45,366 bases of DNA from Bacteroidales bacterium (GTDB lineage Bacteria > Bacteroidota > Bacteroidia > Bacteroidales > UBA932), in assembly GCA_022653735.1 (NCBI GenBank), contig JALCSU010000015.1, forward strand, positions 1-45,366, in the 5' to 3' direction. Numbering within the stretch: the first letter of the stretch is position 1; every line of letters starts with the position of its first letter. Both the position numbers and the translations under genes were made by a program. Positions 17,302-25,189 of the stretch are shown one piece after another. The notes below the pieces were generated by a model, which had not been told where the DNA came from, ran no database searches, and saw only the letters and a program-made list of their open reading frames with translations.

Positions 17302-18411
17302 TCATTTATATTTCATTGCCATGCACTCGGTCTCTATTAGCCAGCCTGGGCGGCAGACGTGAGCAAGGACGATGAGGTGAGGAAAATCTGGATATTCAAC
17401 GTCGAAGAAATTTTTCAATATTTGGTAATCGGCGAGGTCGCGTAAATATACCACCGCCTCCTGAACATCGCCTAGGCAGCATCCTCCTTCTTTCAGCAGA
17501 GCCTCGATATTGCCCATCATTCGTTTCGCCTGGCCCAGAACATCTTTCTCAAATACTATTCTGCCTTTGTTGTCTATGCTTGCTGTGCCAGAGATGAAGA
17601 CCTTGCGGCATGAAGACATGTCAATAAACGTTCCTCGCTCGAAACTTACGCCGTATTCGCTTGTCCGGTTCAATCTGTCGAGGGCGTAGAGATAATGGAT
17701 TCTCGACGAATCGACTCCTGATACAGCTAAGGCCTCCATAGTTACCAGTGCATGCATATTTGCAGTTCTGCCGCCAATGCCTGTGCTTGCGATGAAATGC
17801 GTGTCAGAGGTCAGCCCCTGTTCAGAAAAAACCTTGTTCCTTGCCACGACCATTCCGTGATAGTTATTATCAATGTCATTTACGTAGAGCCATGTGCGCA
17901 GGCAATTCTGAGCCAGAGTCATATTGTTATCTTCTAGTTGTCTGATATATCTGCGCATTATCTTGTCAGTCTGTTCTTCAGGTGTTCCTTCGGGGTCGGT
18001 CATGCATGTGGACCAGTAGAAACAGCCATAACCAGATGTGACTTGAAAAAGTCCGTCCTCAAGCTTCTTTGTCTGAGCATTTGTCATATAGATGGCCCAT
18101 AACGCTATTTTCGTTCCATTCGCAGGTGCCTGCTGAATCATGGAGGCAGGGTATTCATGTCCTATGATAGCATCCTGCACCGCCTCGGCCTGATTGGCTA
18201 TGTCGCTCAGGTAGAACCTCTGGAAAACTGGCTTTACGTATTCTGTCTCCGCCACTTGTCTCCAGGCATCAAGAATCGCGGAAAGCTGGTGCTTGAAATC
18301 TAGTAAAGGGTCATTGATGTTAGAGAGGATGTGAATTTCTTTATCGTTGTTGGAATTGGAATATACCTTTTCCTGCATTTCCACGACGCCAAGAGTAAAT
18401 TTCTTCATCAT
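17302..18411 (-). CDS. Chorismatase, FkbO/Hyg5/XanB2 family
   Basis: 369 aa. The C-terminal third (about 265-366) is a RidA/YjgF-like domain (KVFISGTASIDNKGRIVF ... DVQEAVVYLRDLADY ... LAHVCRPGWLIETECMAM), preceded by a second, divergent RidA-like half; this pseudo-dimeric layout is that of chorismatases. The family hydrolyses chorismate to pyruvate plus dihydroxycyclohexadienoate (FkbO), 3-hydroxybenzoate (Hyg5) or 3-/4-hydroxybenzoate (XanB2). The C-terminal Cys-Arg and Glu (VCRPGWLIETE) fit the active-site region, but which product is made cannot be decided here. XanB2 supplies the aryl starter of xanthomonadin, a related pigment. Last gene of the pigment operon; TAATG overlap with the GT2 gene. 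Confidence 0.8.
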   Translation of the reverse strand: MMKKFTLGVVEMQEKVYSNSNNDKEIHILSNINDPLLDFKHQLSAILDAWRQVAETEYVKPVFQRFYLSDIANQAEAVQDAIIGHEYPASMIQQAPANGTKIALWAIYMTNAQTKKLEDGLFQVTSGYGCFYWSTCMTDPEGTPEEQTDKIMRRYIRQLEDNNMTLAQNCLRTWLYVNDIDNNYHGMVVARNKVFSEQGLTSDTHFIASTGIGGRTANMHALVTMEALAVSGVDSSRIHYLYALDRLNRTSEYGVSFERGTFIDMSSCRKVFISGTASIDNKGRIVFEKDVLGQAKRMMGNIEALLKEGGCCLGDVQEAVVYLRDLADYQILKNFFDVEYPDFPHLIVLAHVCRPGWLIETECMAMKYK

Positions 18412-19190
18412 TACTTTTTTGTATTAATACGGTCATTTTTTATGATTTCGTTAATTAGTTTACGTGGATAGCCGTAGATGAGGGCGAGGAAGCAGAGGAC
18501 GATGTTTAGGATGGTTATGCGCAGGAAGTCCCAGAATGGGCGGAAGTGGGTGATGCGCTGGGACTGGGGTGGATAGTATACTTGAATGGGAATTTCCTGG
18601 ATATCAACACCTTTCCAGCATTGGGATACCAGCAGTTCCAGTTCGGCTTCATAACGGCTCGTGAGCAAAGCCATGGAGCCAAGCTTGCGTAGCTGATAGA
18701 GGCGGAAGCCGCATTGGGTGTCAGAGAGCCTCTTTCCGGTCTGGACTTTGAACCAAAAATTCGAGAACCTGTTCGCAAAAGTGTTCCCGCCTGGCATATT
18801 TTCGTGCCGTAAATCTCTGCATCCTACGAGCATGGAATCTGGGTGCGTGTCAAGAGCGGCGACGAATGCCAGGATGTCCTCTGGATAGTGTTGCCCGTCG
18901 GAGTCCAAAGTGATTGCCCGCTCGAAGCCGAGCGATGCGGCAGCACGGAACCCCGTCTTCAGCGCCTGCCCCTTGCCTCGATTCCGGTCATGCCTGACGA
19001 CCTTGGCGGGAAGACCTTGCAGAGCGAAAGCAGAGCCGTCTGTGCTGCCGTCGTCCACTACGATGATGTCGCAGCAAAATTTCAATGCCCTTTCAGTGAC
19101 ATCGCGCACCGTCCCCGCATTGTCGTAGCAAGGAATGATTACGCAGCATTTGAGCCGCTTTAAGATGTTCATGGAGTCGGTAGGCAACAT
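18411..19190 (-). CDS. Family 2 glycosyltransferase (membrane-anchored)
   Basis: GT-A fold: CCVIIPCYDN, DDGSTDGS and DSDGQH (the DxD-like metal motif) in order, then RLSDTQCGFRLYQL and a C-terminal hydrophobic stretch (ITILNIVLCFLALIYGY) that may lie in the membrane. It resembles dolichol-phosphate-mannose-synthase-like enzymes. GT2 genes are regular members of aryl-polyene loci, where they are thought to attach the polyene to a lipid or sugar carrier. Start at 19190 is chosen because the dehydratase stop is at 19201; ATGs at 19214 and 19172 are alternatives. Confidence 0.88.
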   Translation of the reverse strand: MLPTDSMNILKRLKCCVIIPCYDNAGTVRDVTERALKFCCDIIVVDDGSTDGSAFALQGLPAKVVRHDRNRGKGQALKTGFRAAASLGFERAITLDSDGQHYPEDILAFVAALDTHPDSMLVGCRDLRHENMPGGNTFANRFSNFWFKVQTGKRLSDTQCGFRLYQLRKLGSMALLTSRYEAELELLVSQCWKGVDIQEIPIQVYYPPQSQRITHFRPFWDFLRITILNIVLCFLALIYGYPRKLINEIIKNDRINTKK

Positions 19191-19200
19191 GTATGTTGAA

Positions 19201-19584
19201 TCAGACGATGGCATATTCAAGAAACATTTTGCTTCGGATGCTGTCATTGGCGGAAATTTCCAATGTGGCAGTGGCTGTGTTGTCGGAGGCTTTAATATTT
19301 GTAAATGAATATATTACCTCGTCATTCGGGTAGATGGGCGCAATGAATTTAAGATTCGAGATTCCTCGCAGCGATAGAGAGCCAAGTTTTTTTTCGAGCA
19401 GTTCGGTCGCCACCCTCACTTGGATGGCGCCAGGGGTGATGGGGTATCCTGGGAAATGGGCTTTGAATATGTCGTTGTCTGGGAGGAGCTGGAGGCGGAA
19501 ACTTAGATCCTGAATCGAGTTCAGGATGATGCGTGGATGCTGGACTTCTTTCAGCATCTGATAGAAACATCCTTCAAGCTTCAT
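19201..19584 (-). CDS. Hotdog-fold 3-hydroxyacyl-ACP dehydratase, ApeI-like
   Basis: 127 aa. The FabA/FabZ core HFPGYPITPGAIQ carries the catalytic-type His (H43), but the FabZ glutamate five residues after PG is Arg; the 'PGxxQ' form is typical of ApeI-like dehydratases. It would dehydrate the 3-hydroxyacyl-ACP in each polyene extension round. Residues about 17-27 (PRIILNSIQDL) are encoded by a palindromic repeat also found elsewhere in the window, inserted between the first helix and the strand before the core. ATGA overlap with the LolA-like gene. Confidence 0.82.
   Translation of the reverse strand: MKLEGCFYQMLKEVQHPRIILNSIQDLSFRLQLLPDNDIFKAHFPGYPITPGAIQVRVATELLEKKLGSLSLRGISNLKFIAPIYPNDEVIYSFTNIKASDNTATATLEISANDSIRSKMFLEYAIV
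19507..19527 (-). repeat. Short palindromic repeat (ILNSIQD type), copy A, in the dehydratase gene
   Basis: ATCCTGAA-TCGAG-TTCAGGAT, an 8-bp stem with a 5-nt loop, in frame in the minus-strand dehydratase gene. The flanks resemble copies B (24434-24454) and C (39958-39978). Confidence 0.85.
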
Positions 19585-20222
19585 TGTGGCACAGAGAAAT
19601 ATTCCGGATTTATCTCCTTGTTATACTGGGCGTTGCAGATGTGAATCACTGTCTGGCCGTTATTCTCGATGAGATCCACCTGAACGACTTTCAAGTCCTT
19701 GTCGAAATGCATTCTGACCGACTTGTACATCTGCCGGAGATCCCGCTTCTGAGGCACCAATTCAGCGACATACTTGCCCTCGTCAGAGAACATCTTAACC
19801 TTGAAATCATCCGTGCCCGAAAGCGCCTCTCCCGTGAGGCTGCCCCGAATCATGCCAGCAATGCGTTTGTAGATCCTGTTCGACGAAGCATCTATCTTCT
19901 GGATGCCATCGCCCGATTTTAGGACAGTGTTGGCACCGTCTGAAATGAAGAGAAATGCGGCCGGAGACGTATATTCCCAGCGCAGCCTGCCTTCCTGATA
20001 GTACATCTTGCCCTTGGAAATCAGAGTCTCGCTCAGCATGGAATTGCTTCGCTCCTGAGTGAAATCTGCCTGGAGGCTCTTTATCTCGGCACAAGCAGAG
20101 ATGATTTCCCGGGTAGCCTTCTGCGTATCGTCAGGGCTCATCAGAGTGAGGTCCGCCGCCAGGCATGTCACCCCGGCGAAGAGAGCGGCGAGAGCCAGCA
20201 ATATATTCTTTAACATATTCAT
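19581..20222 (-). CDS. LolA-like periplasmic lipoprotein carrier of the pigment locus
   Basis: 213 aa with a signal peptide (MNMLKNILLALAALFAGVTCLA). The body follows LolA: SLQADFTQERSNSMLSETL, GKMYYQEGRLRWEYTSP, FISDGANTVL and a C-terminal KVVQVDLIENNGQTVIHI. LolA shuttles lipoproteins to the outer membrane; homologues in aryl-polyene loci (ApeL) are thought to carry the lipid-linked pigment. Start ATG shares one base with the preceding stop (TAATG). Confidence 0.85.
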   Translation of the reverse strand: MNMLKNILLALAALFAGVTCLAADLTLMSPDDTQKATREIISACAEIKSLQADFTQERSNSMLSETLISKGKMYYQEGRLRWEYTSPAAFLFISDGANTVLKSGDGIQKIDASSNRIYKRIAGMIRGSLTGEALSGTDDFKVKMFSDEGKYVAELVPQKRDLRQMYKSVRMHFDKDLKVVQVDLIENNGQTVIHICNAQYNKEINPEYFSVPQ

Positions 20223-20575
20223 TATCTTGCAATTAAAACGCAGCCACTGATTATTAGGAAAACCCCTATCCAGCGAGTGAGGGGGATATTTTCGTGAAAT
20301 ATGAATATTGCAGCGAGCATGCCGAAGACATAGCTCAGGCTTATCATAGGGTATGCCATGCTGAAAGGGAATTTCTTAAGAATATACATCCACAGCACCG
20401 TGCCACCTACATAGCAAAGGCCACATCCGAGGAACCACCAGTTGACGAGAAGGTGACCGAAGAACCTCCAGGTCCACTCGAATTTCCCCATCTGCTCAAG
20501 GGCAAACTTCAGCAACACCTGGCCGCCAGAGAGCAACAGGCTCTGCGCAACCGCCAGTCCAATTAGTTCCCACAT
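20222..20575 (-). CDS. EamA/SMR-like four-helix membrane protein
   Basis: 117 aa with four membrane helices; segments GGQVLLKFALEQMG, FPFSMAYPMISLSYVFGML and ENIPLTRWIGVFLIISGCV fit the EamA/small-multidrug-resistance half-transporter type (EmrE, ArnE/F). Such small proteins work as dimers. In this locus it may flip a lipid-linked or sugar-linked intermediate; it does not replace an MMPL exporter by homology. Overlaps the chain-length-factor gene by 13 nt. Confidence 0.85.
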   Translation of the reverse strand: MWELIGLAVAQSLLLSGGQVLLKFALEQMGKFEWTWRFFGHLLVNWWFLGCGLCYVGGTVLWMYILKKFPFSMAYPMISLSYVFGMLAAIFIFHENIPLTRWIGVFLIISGCVLIAR

Positions 20576-21465
20576 GGCTTCTTAAGATGCACCAACCCGA
20601 TGTCGGCTCCTAAATCATTAACAATCAATATATCTGAACATTTCCCATTCGCTATCAGTTCCGCTCCCGCGACGCAGGCGAGGCCAGAGACGGAGAAGTT
20701 CTTCCCGAACAAATTCAGATAATCAGGGCTTCTCATAACATATTCCGCGCCATAGCCGTCCACGATTTCGTCCAACCGTACTGCTTTCCCATCGGTACCC
20801 TTGGCTGGGGTGCGGAAAATCTGTACGTCGGCAATCTCGCAGAGAGCATTTTCTGGGGAAGAGGAGAGCATCAGCGCAGCCGAGCCTTCAGAAGCGATGT
20901 CCTTTGGGCTCAGCCAGCCAGACTTTAGCAGAAATTCATGGGCCACGTCCGTGATTTCATCGTGAGAACCCACCAGAGCGGTGTCGATTTCGCCAGACTG
21001 CAACTGCAGGAAAGCATCCAGCAAGGCACTCTCGAATGAGATTTCATCCTGTGAATATGTGCAATTGTAGCCAGTGCAATGAATATTTATTGCCACCAGC
21101 GAACCAATAGTGTTATGGGTGGACTGCATGAACTGCGTCGGAGGCAGCATTTCTTCACCTTCCTTGCACATTCTCTCCAGGAATATCTCGGTATTCTCCA
21201 CGCAGCCAAGCCCCGTTCCTGTCATGATTGCATCGGGGTTCCCTATTCCGGAATCCCTCATTGCCTGCAATGACGTGGCTAAGGCTCTTTTCATGAGGCT
21301 GCCCATGCGCCTGGACTGAATAGGAGTGAAGTACGGGCTCCAGTCCGGGTCTATGCAATGATGCGAGCCTTGGGAATATTCCAGCGGTTCCCTCATCCAG
21401 TCGTCGCAGAGCGGCTTCTGGATGGAAATCTGGCTGGCTGCCCGTATGTAGGCTTTCTGTCTCAT
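20563..21465 (-). CDS. Ketosynthase-like chain-length factor
   Basis: 300 aa from the ATG at 21465, which overlaps the KS stop (ATGA). The fold follows the ketosynthase core (MTGTGLGCVENTEIFLERMC, THNTIGSLVAINIHCTGYN, SFESALLDAFLQLQSGEIDT, ASEGSAALML), but no Cys is at the nucleophile position: counting back 16 residues from the conserved SG (157-158) lands on E141. The C-terminal His-containing GHT motif is also absent (GKNFSVSGLACVAGAE). This is the pattern of chain-length factors that pair with an active KS; in aryl-polyene loci the analogue is the second subunit of the KS heterodimer. The open frame upstream of 21465 lies inside the KS gene. Confidence 0.78.
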   Translation of the reverse strand: MRQKAYIRAASQISIQKPLCDDWMREPLEYSQGSHHCIDPDWSPYFTPIQSRRMGSLMKRALATSLQAMRDSGIGNPDAIMTGTGLGCVENTEIFLERMCKEGEEMLPPTQFMQSTHNTIGSLVAINIHCTGYNCTYSQDEISFESALLDAFLQLQSGEIDTALVGSHDEITDVAHEFLLKSGWLSPKDIASEGSAALMLSSSPENALCEIADVQIFRTPAKGTDGKAVRLDEIVDGYGAEYVMRSPDYLNLFGKNFSVSGLACVAGAELIANGKCSDILIVNDLGADIGLVHLKKPCGN

Positions 21466-22676
21466 ATTCTTGAAAACAATAGGCTCGTATCGTTGCCGCC
21501 GAAGGCGAATGAATTGCAAAGGACATGCTCTAGCTGCACCTTGCGAGCGGTGGAGGCGCAACCGGAACCCGGATTTGTGGGTGTATCCACGTAAGGGATT
21601 ATTCCTCCCTCGAACGGGGTCTTCCATCCGAGATTGACGGGGATGAAGCCGTTCTGCATAGCCAGAAGGCATATCACCGATTCTATTCCGCCCGATGCGC
21701 TCGTGGTGTGCCCAGTGAAAGACTTCGTGGAAGAAACCGGAGGCATGCCCTCCCCGAACGTTCGCTTCAGCGCACGGCTCTCGCTCTCATCATTATTCAC
21801 CGTTCCAGTGCCGTGAGCGTTCACGTAATCGATGTCCCGAGGCTCCAGCCCTGCCATGGCAATCGCTTCATTCATAGCCTTGTAAGCTCCGTCGCCATCC
21901 GGTGATGACGCCGTCTGGTGGAAGGCATCGCAGGCATTGCCGTAGCCATCCAGGAAAGCGAGCGGTTCCATCCCTCTGGCTTGGGCATGAGCCTGGCTTT
22001 CCAGAACCAGGAATCCGGCTCCCTCGCCGAGATTGAGGCCTGCCCTGCTGGCATCGAACGGCCTGCAAGGCTCTGAATCAAGAATCATCAGCGAATTGAA
22101 GCCGTTCAGGTGGTATTTCGTGAGGCATTCCGCCCCACCAGCAACCACGACATCCGCCCTGCCGGAACGGATGAACCTTGCTGCCAGAATCAGCGAATTG
22201 GCTGCCGAGGAACAAGCCGTGGAAGTGGTTGTCAGTGAATCGAATATCCCGAAATAACCGGCAATGTCCCTGGTGGAACTGCCGCAGGTGTGGAGTTTCA
22301 AATATTCATTGAACTTATCGCTCCTAAGCACATTCAGAAATATTCTCTCAGTGACATCCATGTCTCCCACCGTCGTCCCAGACACCAAGGCAATTTTCTG
22401 TTCTTTTGAGGATGCCTGGCCCAGTGCTTCGCGGACGGCATAAATTCCAAGCAGGGAAGTGCGGGCGATTTGTTTGTCGGAGGGGATGCCGAGGATGGAT
22501 TTGAGCTCGTCATCGGACATGCTTACCTCTCCGCAAGGAAGAGCATGCGACGTGCGCAAATGGTGCAGAGGACCGATGCCGCTACGGCACGCAAGCAGCG
22601 AGCGCAAAGTCTCCTCTTTGCCAGCGCCTATCGCAGAAATGATTCCTGCACCGGTTATCGCAATCCTGTCACCCAT
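21462..22676 (-). CDS. 3-oxoacyl-ACP synthase (active KS, FabF-like)
   Basis: 404 aa from the ATG at 22676 (MGDRIAITGAG); the frame extends upstream into the ACP gene. Catalytic triad is complete: C155 (STACSSAAN), H288 (NAHGTGT) and H323 (TGHTTSASGG), with K318. It condenses malonyl-ACP with the growing chain and probably forms a heterodimer with the downstream chain-length factor. The gap to the ACP stop is 4 nt. Confidence 0.92.
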   Translation of the reverse strand: MGDRIAITGAGIISAIGAGKEETLRSLLACRSGIGPLHHLRTSHALPCGEVSMSDDELKSILGIPSDKQIARTSLLGIYAVREALGQASSKEQKIALVSGTTVGDMDVTERIFLNVLRSDKFNEYLKLHTCGSSTRDIAGYFGIFDSLTTTSTACSSAANSLILAARFIRSGRADVVVAGGAECLTKYHLNGFNSLMILDSEPCRPFDASRAGLNLGEGAGFLVLESQAHAQARGMEPLAFLDGYGNACDAFHQTASSPDGDGAYKAMNEAIAMAGLEPRDIDYVNAHGTGTVNNDESESRALKRTFGEGMPPVSSTKSFTGHTTSASGGIESVICLLAMQNGFIPVNLGWKTPFEGGIIPYVDTPTNPGSGCASTARKVQLEHVLCNSFAFGGNDTSLLFSRI

Positions 22677-22680
22677 CGTT

Positions 22681-22944
22681 CTATTTTGTCCTGTGCGCAG
22701 CCACATAGTCGGCGATGCACTTCACCGACTTGAATATCTCCTTTCCTTCTGCAGGACCTTTCAGCTTTATGCCGTAATTTTTCTCGAGCAAGAGCATGAG
22801 CTCCAGAGCATCGATGGAATCCAGTCCAAGCCCTTCCTTGAAAAGAGGGGCGTTCTCATCAATCTCGTCGGGAGACATTCCTTTGAGGTTCAGCGCCTCG
22901 ATAATCTTGTTCTTGATCTCCAAAACCAAATCTTCCATATTCAT
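22681..22944 (-). CDS. Acyl carrier protein
   Basis: 87 aa from the ATG at 22944, which shares its A with the preceding TAA (TAATG). Phosphopantetheine attachment serine is in GLGLDSIDALEL, followed by the usual helix III (KEIFKSVKCIADYVAAH). One of two ACPs in the locus; presumably holds the growing polyene. Confidence 0.92.
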   Translation of the reverse strand: MNMEDLVLEIKNKIIEALNLKGMSPDEIDENAPLFKEGLGLDSIDALELMLLLEKNYGIKLKGPAEGKEIFKSVKCIADYVAAHRTK

Positions 22945-23504
22945 TATTTCTCTATTATTTTCAAGTCGCATTCAAAATGCTCTTCATCAGGGCATTCCAG
23001 CCATCCTGTGATGGCAGAGCCAGTCGCATCGTCTTGGAAAGCCATATCTACCATCGAATCCATCACGTTCTCATCCTTATGCTCCAGAACGTAGAATGAA
23101 GTCTCCCCATAGTACCTGTTGCGGATGGCAATTTCCCCTGTCACTATGTTCGGCAGCGTGTATACGAACAGGGACGGGCTGGGGTAATATTCGTCAGGAC
23201 TCTGAATTGACTGCTGGTACAGCATGTCGTCGCAAAGGGAAGCCGTCTTGCCGAACAGTATCACCGCCATGTCTTCCCTGTCTTCCCTGTCTTTCTTCCT
23301 ATCTTCGAACCTGCCCAGAAGCATCTCAGAGGCAATGAAGCCAAGCTTCGCCATCGGATCCATCTTGTAGAATTTCGGATAGTCAGCGACATATTCATCG
23401 TACAGCTTCTCTATCAGAGCCTGCCCCGACGCATCAAATATAAGTTTATTTTCGTCAAGAACCACGCTTCCCGTGGTGATGACGACTCTGCGCAACACTT
23501 TCAT
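22944..23504 (-). CDS. Small ketosynthase-like protein of the pigment locus
   Basis: 186 aa, ATGA overlap with the KS fusion upstream and TAATG with the ACP downstream. The central SPSLFVYTLPNIVTGEIAI resembles the N-terminal strand/helix of ketosynthases (SP..F..S..N...G.ISI, PF13723-like), but the protein ends before a catalytic His region and has no obvious nucleophile Cys context. It is likely a conserved accessory protein of Bacteroidota aryl-polyene/flexirubin loci; biochemical role unknown. Recognition is tentative. Confidence 0.6.
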   Translation of the reverse strand: MKVLRRVVITTGSVVLDENKLIFDASGQALIEKLYDEYVADYPKFYKMDPMAKLGFIASEMLLGRFEDRKKDREDREDMAVILFGKTASLCDDMLYQQSIQSPDEYYPSPSLFVYTLPNIVTGEIAIRNRYYGETSFYVLEHKDENVMDSMVDMAFQDDATGSAITGWLECPDEEHFECDLKIIEK

Positions 23505-25189
23505 TTTCTTCCTCCCTTTATGAATAATGCCGCGGCGTTGCAGCCTCCGAATCCTGACAGGAGCTTGATGAAGGCTCGTTTTTCGGTTTGCCTATGCTTC
23601 GAGGAAATATTCACCGGACAAGAGACTCCGTTTTTTGAATATCCCCTCGTGCCAAGAACCGTATGGTCGTCGATGGATGCCATTGAGAGTATGGTCTCAA
23701 GTATTCCTGCCGCTCCCATCGTGTGCCCGAAATACCCTTTCAAACTGTTCACTGGCACGTTCTGCAGTCTTGCGCGAGTAAGGGCCAGGGATTCCATTTC
23801 GTCATTGTAGGCGGTCGAGGTACCGTGAACCGACACAAGCGCAAGATCTTCTGTGGGAAAATCTCCCATTGCGGCTTTCAAGGCTCTATAGCTACCCTCG
23901 CCGGTTCTGGAAGGGCCCGAGATGTGGTTCGCGTCGTTGCGAATGGCTCCGCTTTCCAATACCCAGTCATCTGCCGATGGCTTTTTGTAACTGAATATGA
24001 TGGTGGCTGCGGCTTCGCCTAGGTTGAGTCCGCAGCGGTCTGCGTCGAACGGCCGGCAATTTTCCTGCGACAATGCCTTGAAGGATTGGAAACCGGAGAT
24101 GATGAAACGGCTCTGCACGTCGCTGCCTGCGACTATAGCGTGCTCGAATTTGCCGGAACGTAGGCAGCGCAATGCGGTTATCTGTGCGCAAAGTCCTGAT
24201 ATGCAGGCGTTCGACACTACTATAGGAGGGACCTCATTGCCGAAGTAGCGAGCGATTTTTCCGGCGGATGCCCCCAACGGCTCTCTTTCATCAAAACCAT
24301 GCTCTAATAGCTCCACATTGCCCTTCGTAGAAGAGATTATGAATATGACTTTGTCTGACGCTGGGTCGATTCCGGTGCCGTTCAACGCCTTCGCAATGGA
24401 AAGAATCAGCCGTTTTTCGAACCGTGTGCATGGATCCTGAATTGAATTCAGGATAACAGGAGCGTTGCCGATGGCATCCGGCTGGAAGTTCGGACCGAGA
24501 GGCATTTTCAGCCGCTCAGGATAACTTCCGGAGGAGGCCATGCGGTTCCATTCCGCATCGATGATTTCATCGTCTATCAGGGAGGCGAAATATGCCTCAG
24601 GAAGGGCTTTCGTGGCCGGATAAAGCCTGAGTGCGGAGCGGCCAGCCTTGACAGCTTCGTAATTTTCGGCTGTCGTAGTGCCAAGCGGGGAAATTACATT
24701 GTCCGCCACCTTGACCACGGCATTCGGAATATTCATTGGCCTGGCCTCGTCCAAGGCAATTGTCATCGCGCCGTTCGCAACTTCATCGCATCCGGAACGC
24801 ACCGAAGCGTCAACCATCAGCACCGAACCGAACTCACTAGTCACGCATATCTTCGTCACAAGCACCTCGCCAAAGTGAACGGAGCGCAAAATGTTGAATG
24901 ATTTCACTGCGCAGACATAGCCGATATTCACTGGCTTATTTAGTATATACTTGTTAATGAATCCGATACGCAATGCGCAAGATTGTGCCACATTCTCTAT
25001 CAGACCCTCGGCTTCCAAGAGATCCCCATCCATGAAAGTATTGTCACCACCAACCTTGAACCACGTGACGGTTTCCTCCATCGAGAATGTCTGCAGTCCG
25101 CTGACCATCACGAATGGCCTGCGCTGCGGCAAGATCTCGTAGATATCCACCGAGGCGAAATCGAAATTATGCAGCTGTTCCTCTGTCAT
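23501..25189 (-). CDS. Hotdog dehydratase-like / ketosynthase fusion protein
   Basis: 562 aa. Residues about 1-152 form an ApeP/FabZ-like hotdog (EILPQRRPFVMVSGL, GLIENVAQSCALRIG); E65 is kept but the catalytic His of GHFPG is absent (FMDGDLLEAEG). Residues about 160-560 form a ketosynthase with C329 (VSNACISG), H455 (VHGTSTAYNDE) and H489 (GYFGHTMGAAG), so the KS is active by motif. Residues about 218-253 (SSGSYPERLKMPLGPNF onward, then VILNSIQDP) are encoded by two palindromic repeats and are not expected in the family, where DAEW...would run on to TRFEKRLILSI. It overlaps the acyltransferase gene by 23 nt. Confidence 0.85.
   Translation of the reverse strand: MTEEQLHNFDFASVDIYEILPQRRPFVMVSGLQTFSMEETVTWFKVGGDNTFMDGDLLEAEGLIENVAQSCALRIGFINKYILNKPVNIGYVCAVKSFNILRSVHFGEVLVTKICVTSEFGSVLMVDASVRSGCDEVANGAMTIALDEARPMNIPNAVVKVADNVISPLGTTTAENYEAVKAGRSALRLYPATKALPEAYFASLIDDEIIDAEWNRMASSGSYPERLKMPLGPNFQPDAIGNAPVILNSIQDPCTRFEKRLILSIAKALNGTGIDPASDKVIFIISSTKGNVELLEHGFDEREPLGASAGKIARYFGNEVPPIVVSNACISGLCAQITALRCLRSGKFEHAIVAGSDVQSRFIISGFQSFKALSQENCRPFDADRCGLNLGEAAATIIFSYKKPSADDWVLESGAIRNDANHISGPSRTGEGSYRALKAAMGDFPTEDLALVSVHGTSTAYNDEMESLALTRARLQNVPVNSLKGYFGHTMGAAGILETILSMASIDDHTVLGTRGYSKNGVSCPVNISSKHRQTEKRAFIKLLSGFGGCNAAALFIKGGRK
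24434..24454 (-). repeat. Short palindromic repeat (ILNSIQD type), copy B, in the KS fusion gene
   Basis: ATCCTGAA-TTGAA-TTCAGGAT, an 8-bp stem in frame (encodes VILNSIQDP, residues 245-253). Lies 20 nt from a copy of the 66-bp palindromic family. Confidence 0.88.
24475..24539 (-). repeat. 66-bp palindromic repeat, copy inside the KS fusion gene
   Basis: Reverse complement matches the intergenic copy at 42581-42646 at about 59 of 66 aligned positions by hand, with three small gaps. The outer arms and the GGAAGTT/AACTTCC arms are kept. It is read in frame and encodes residues about 217-239 of the ketosynthase fusion. Confidence 0.85.

Noticed and set aside
19581..20222. Housekeeping LolA
   Set aside because: It is inside the pigment operon with overlapping starts, as the dedicated LolA-like carriers of such loci are.
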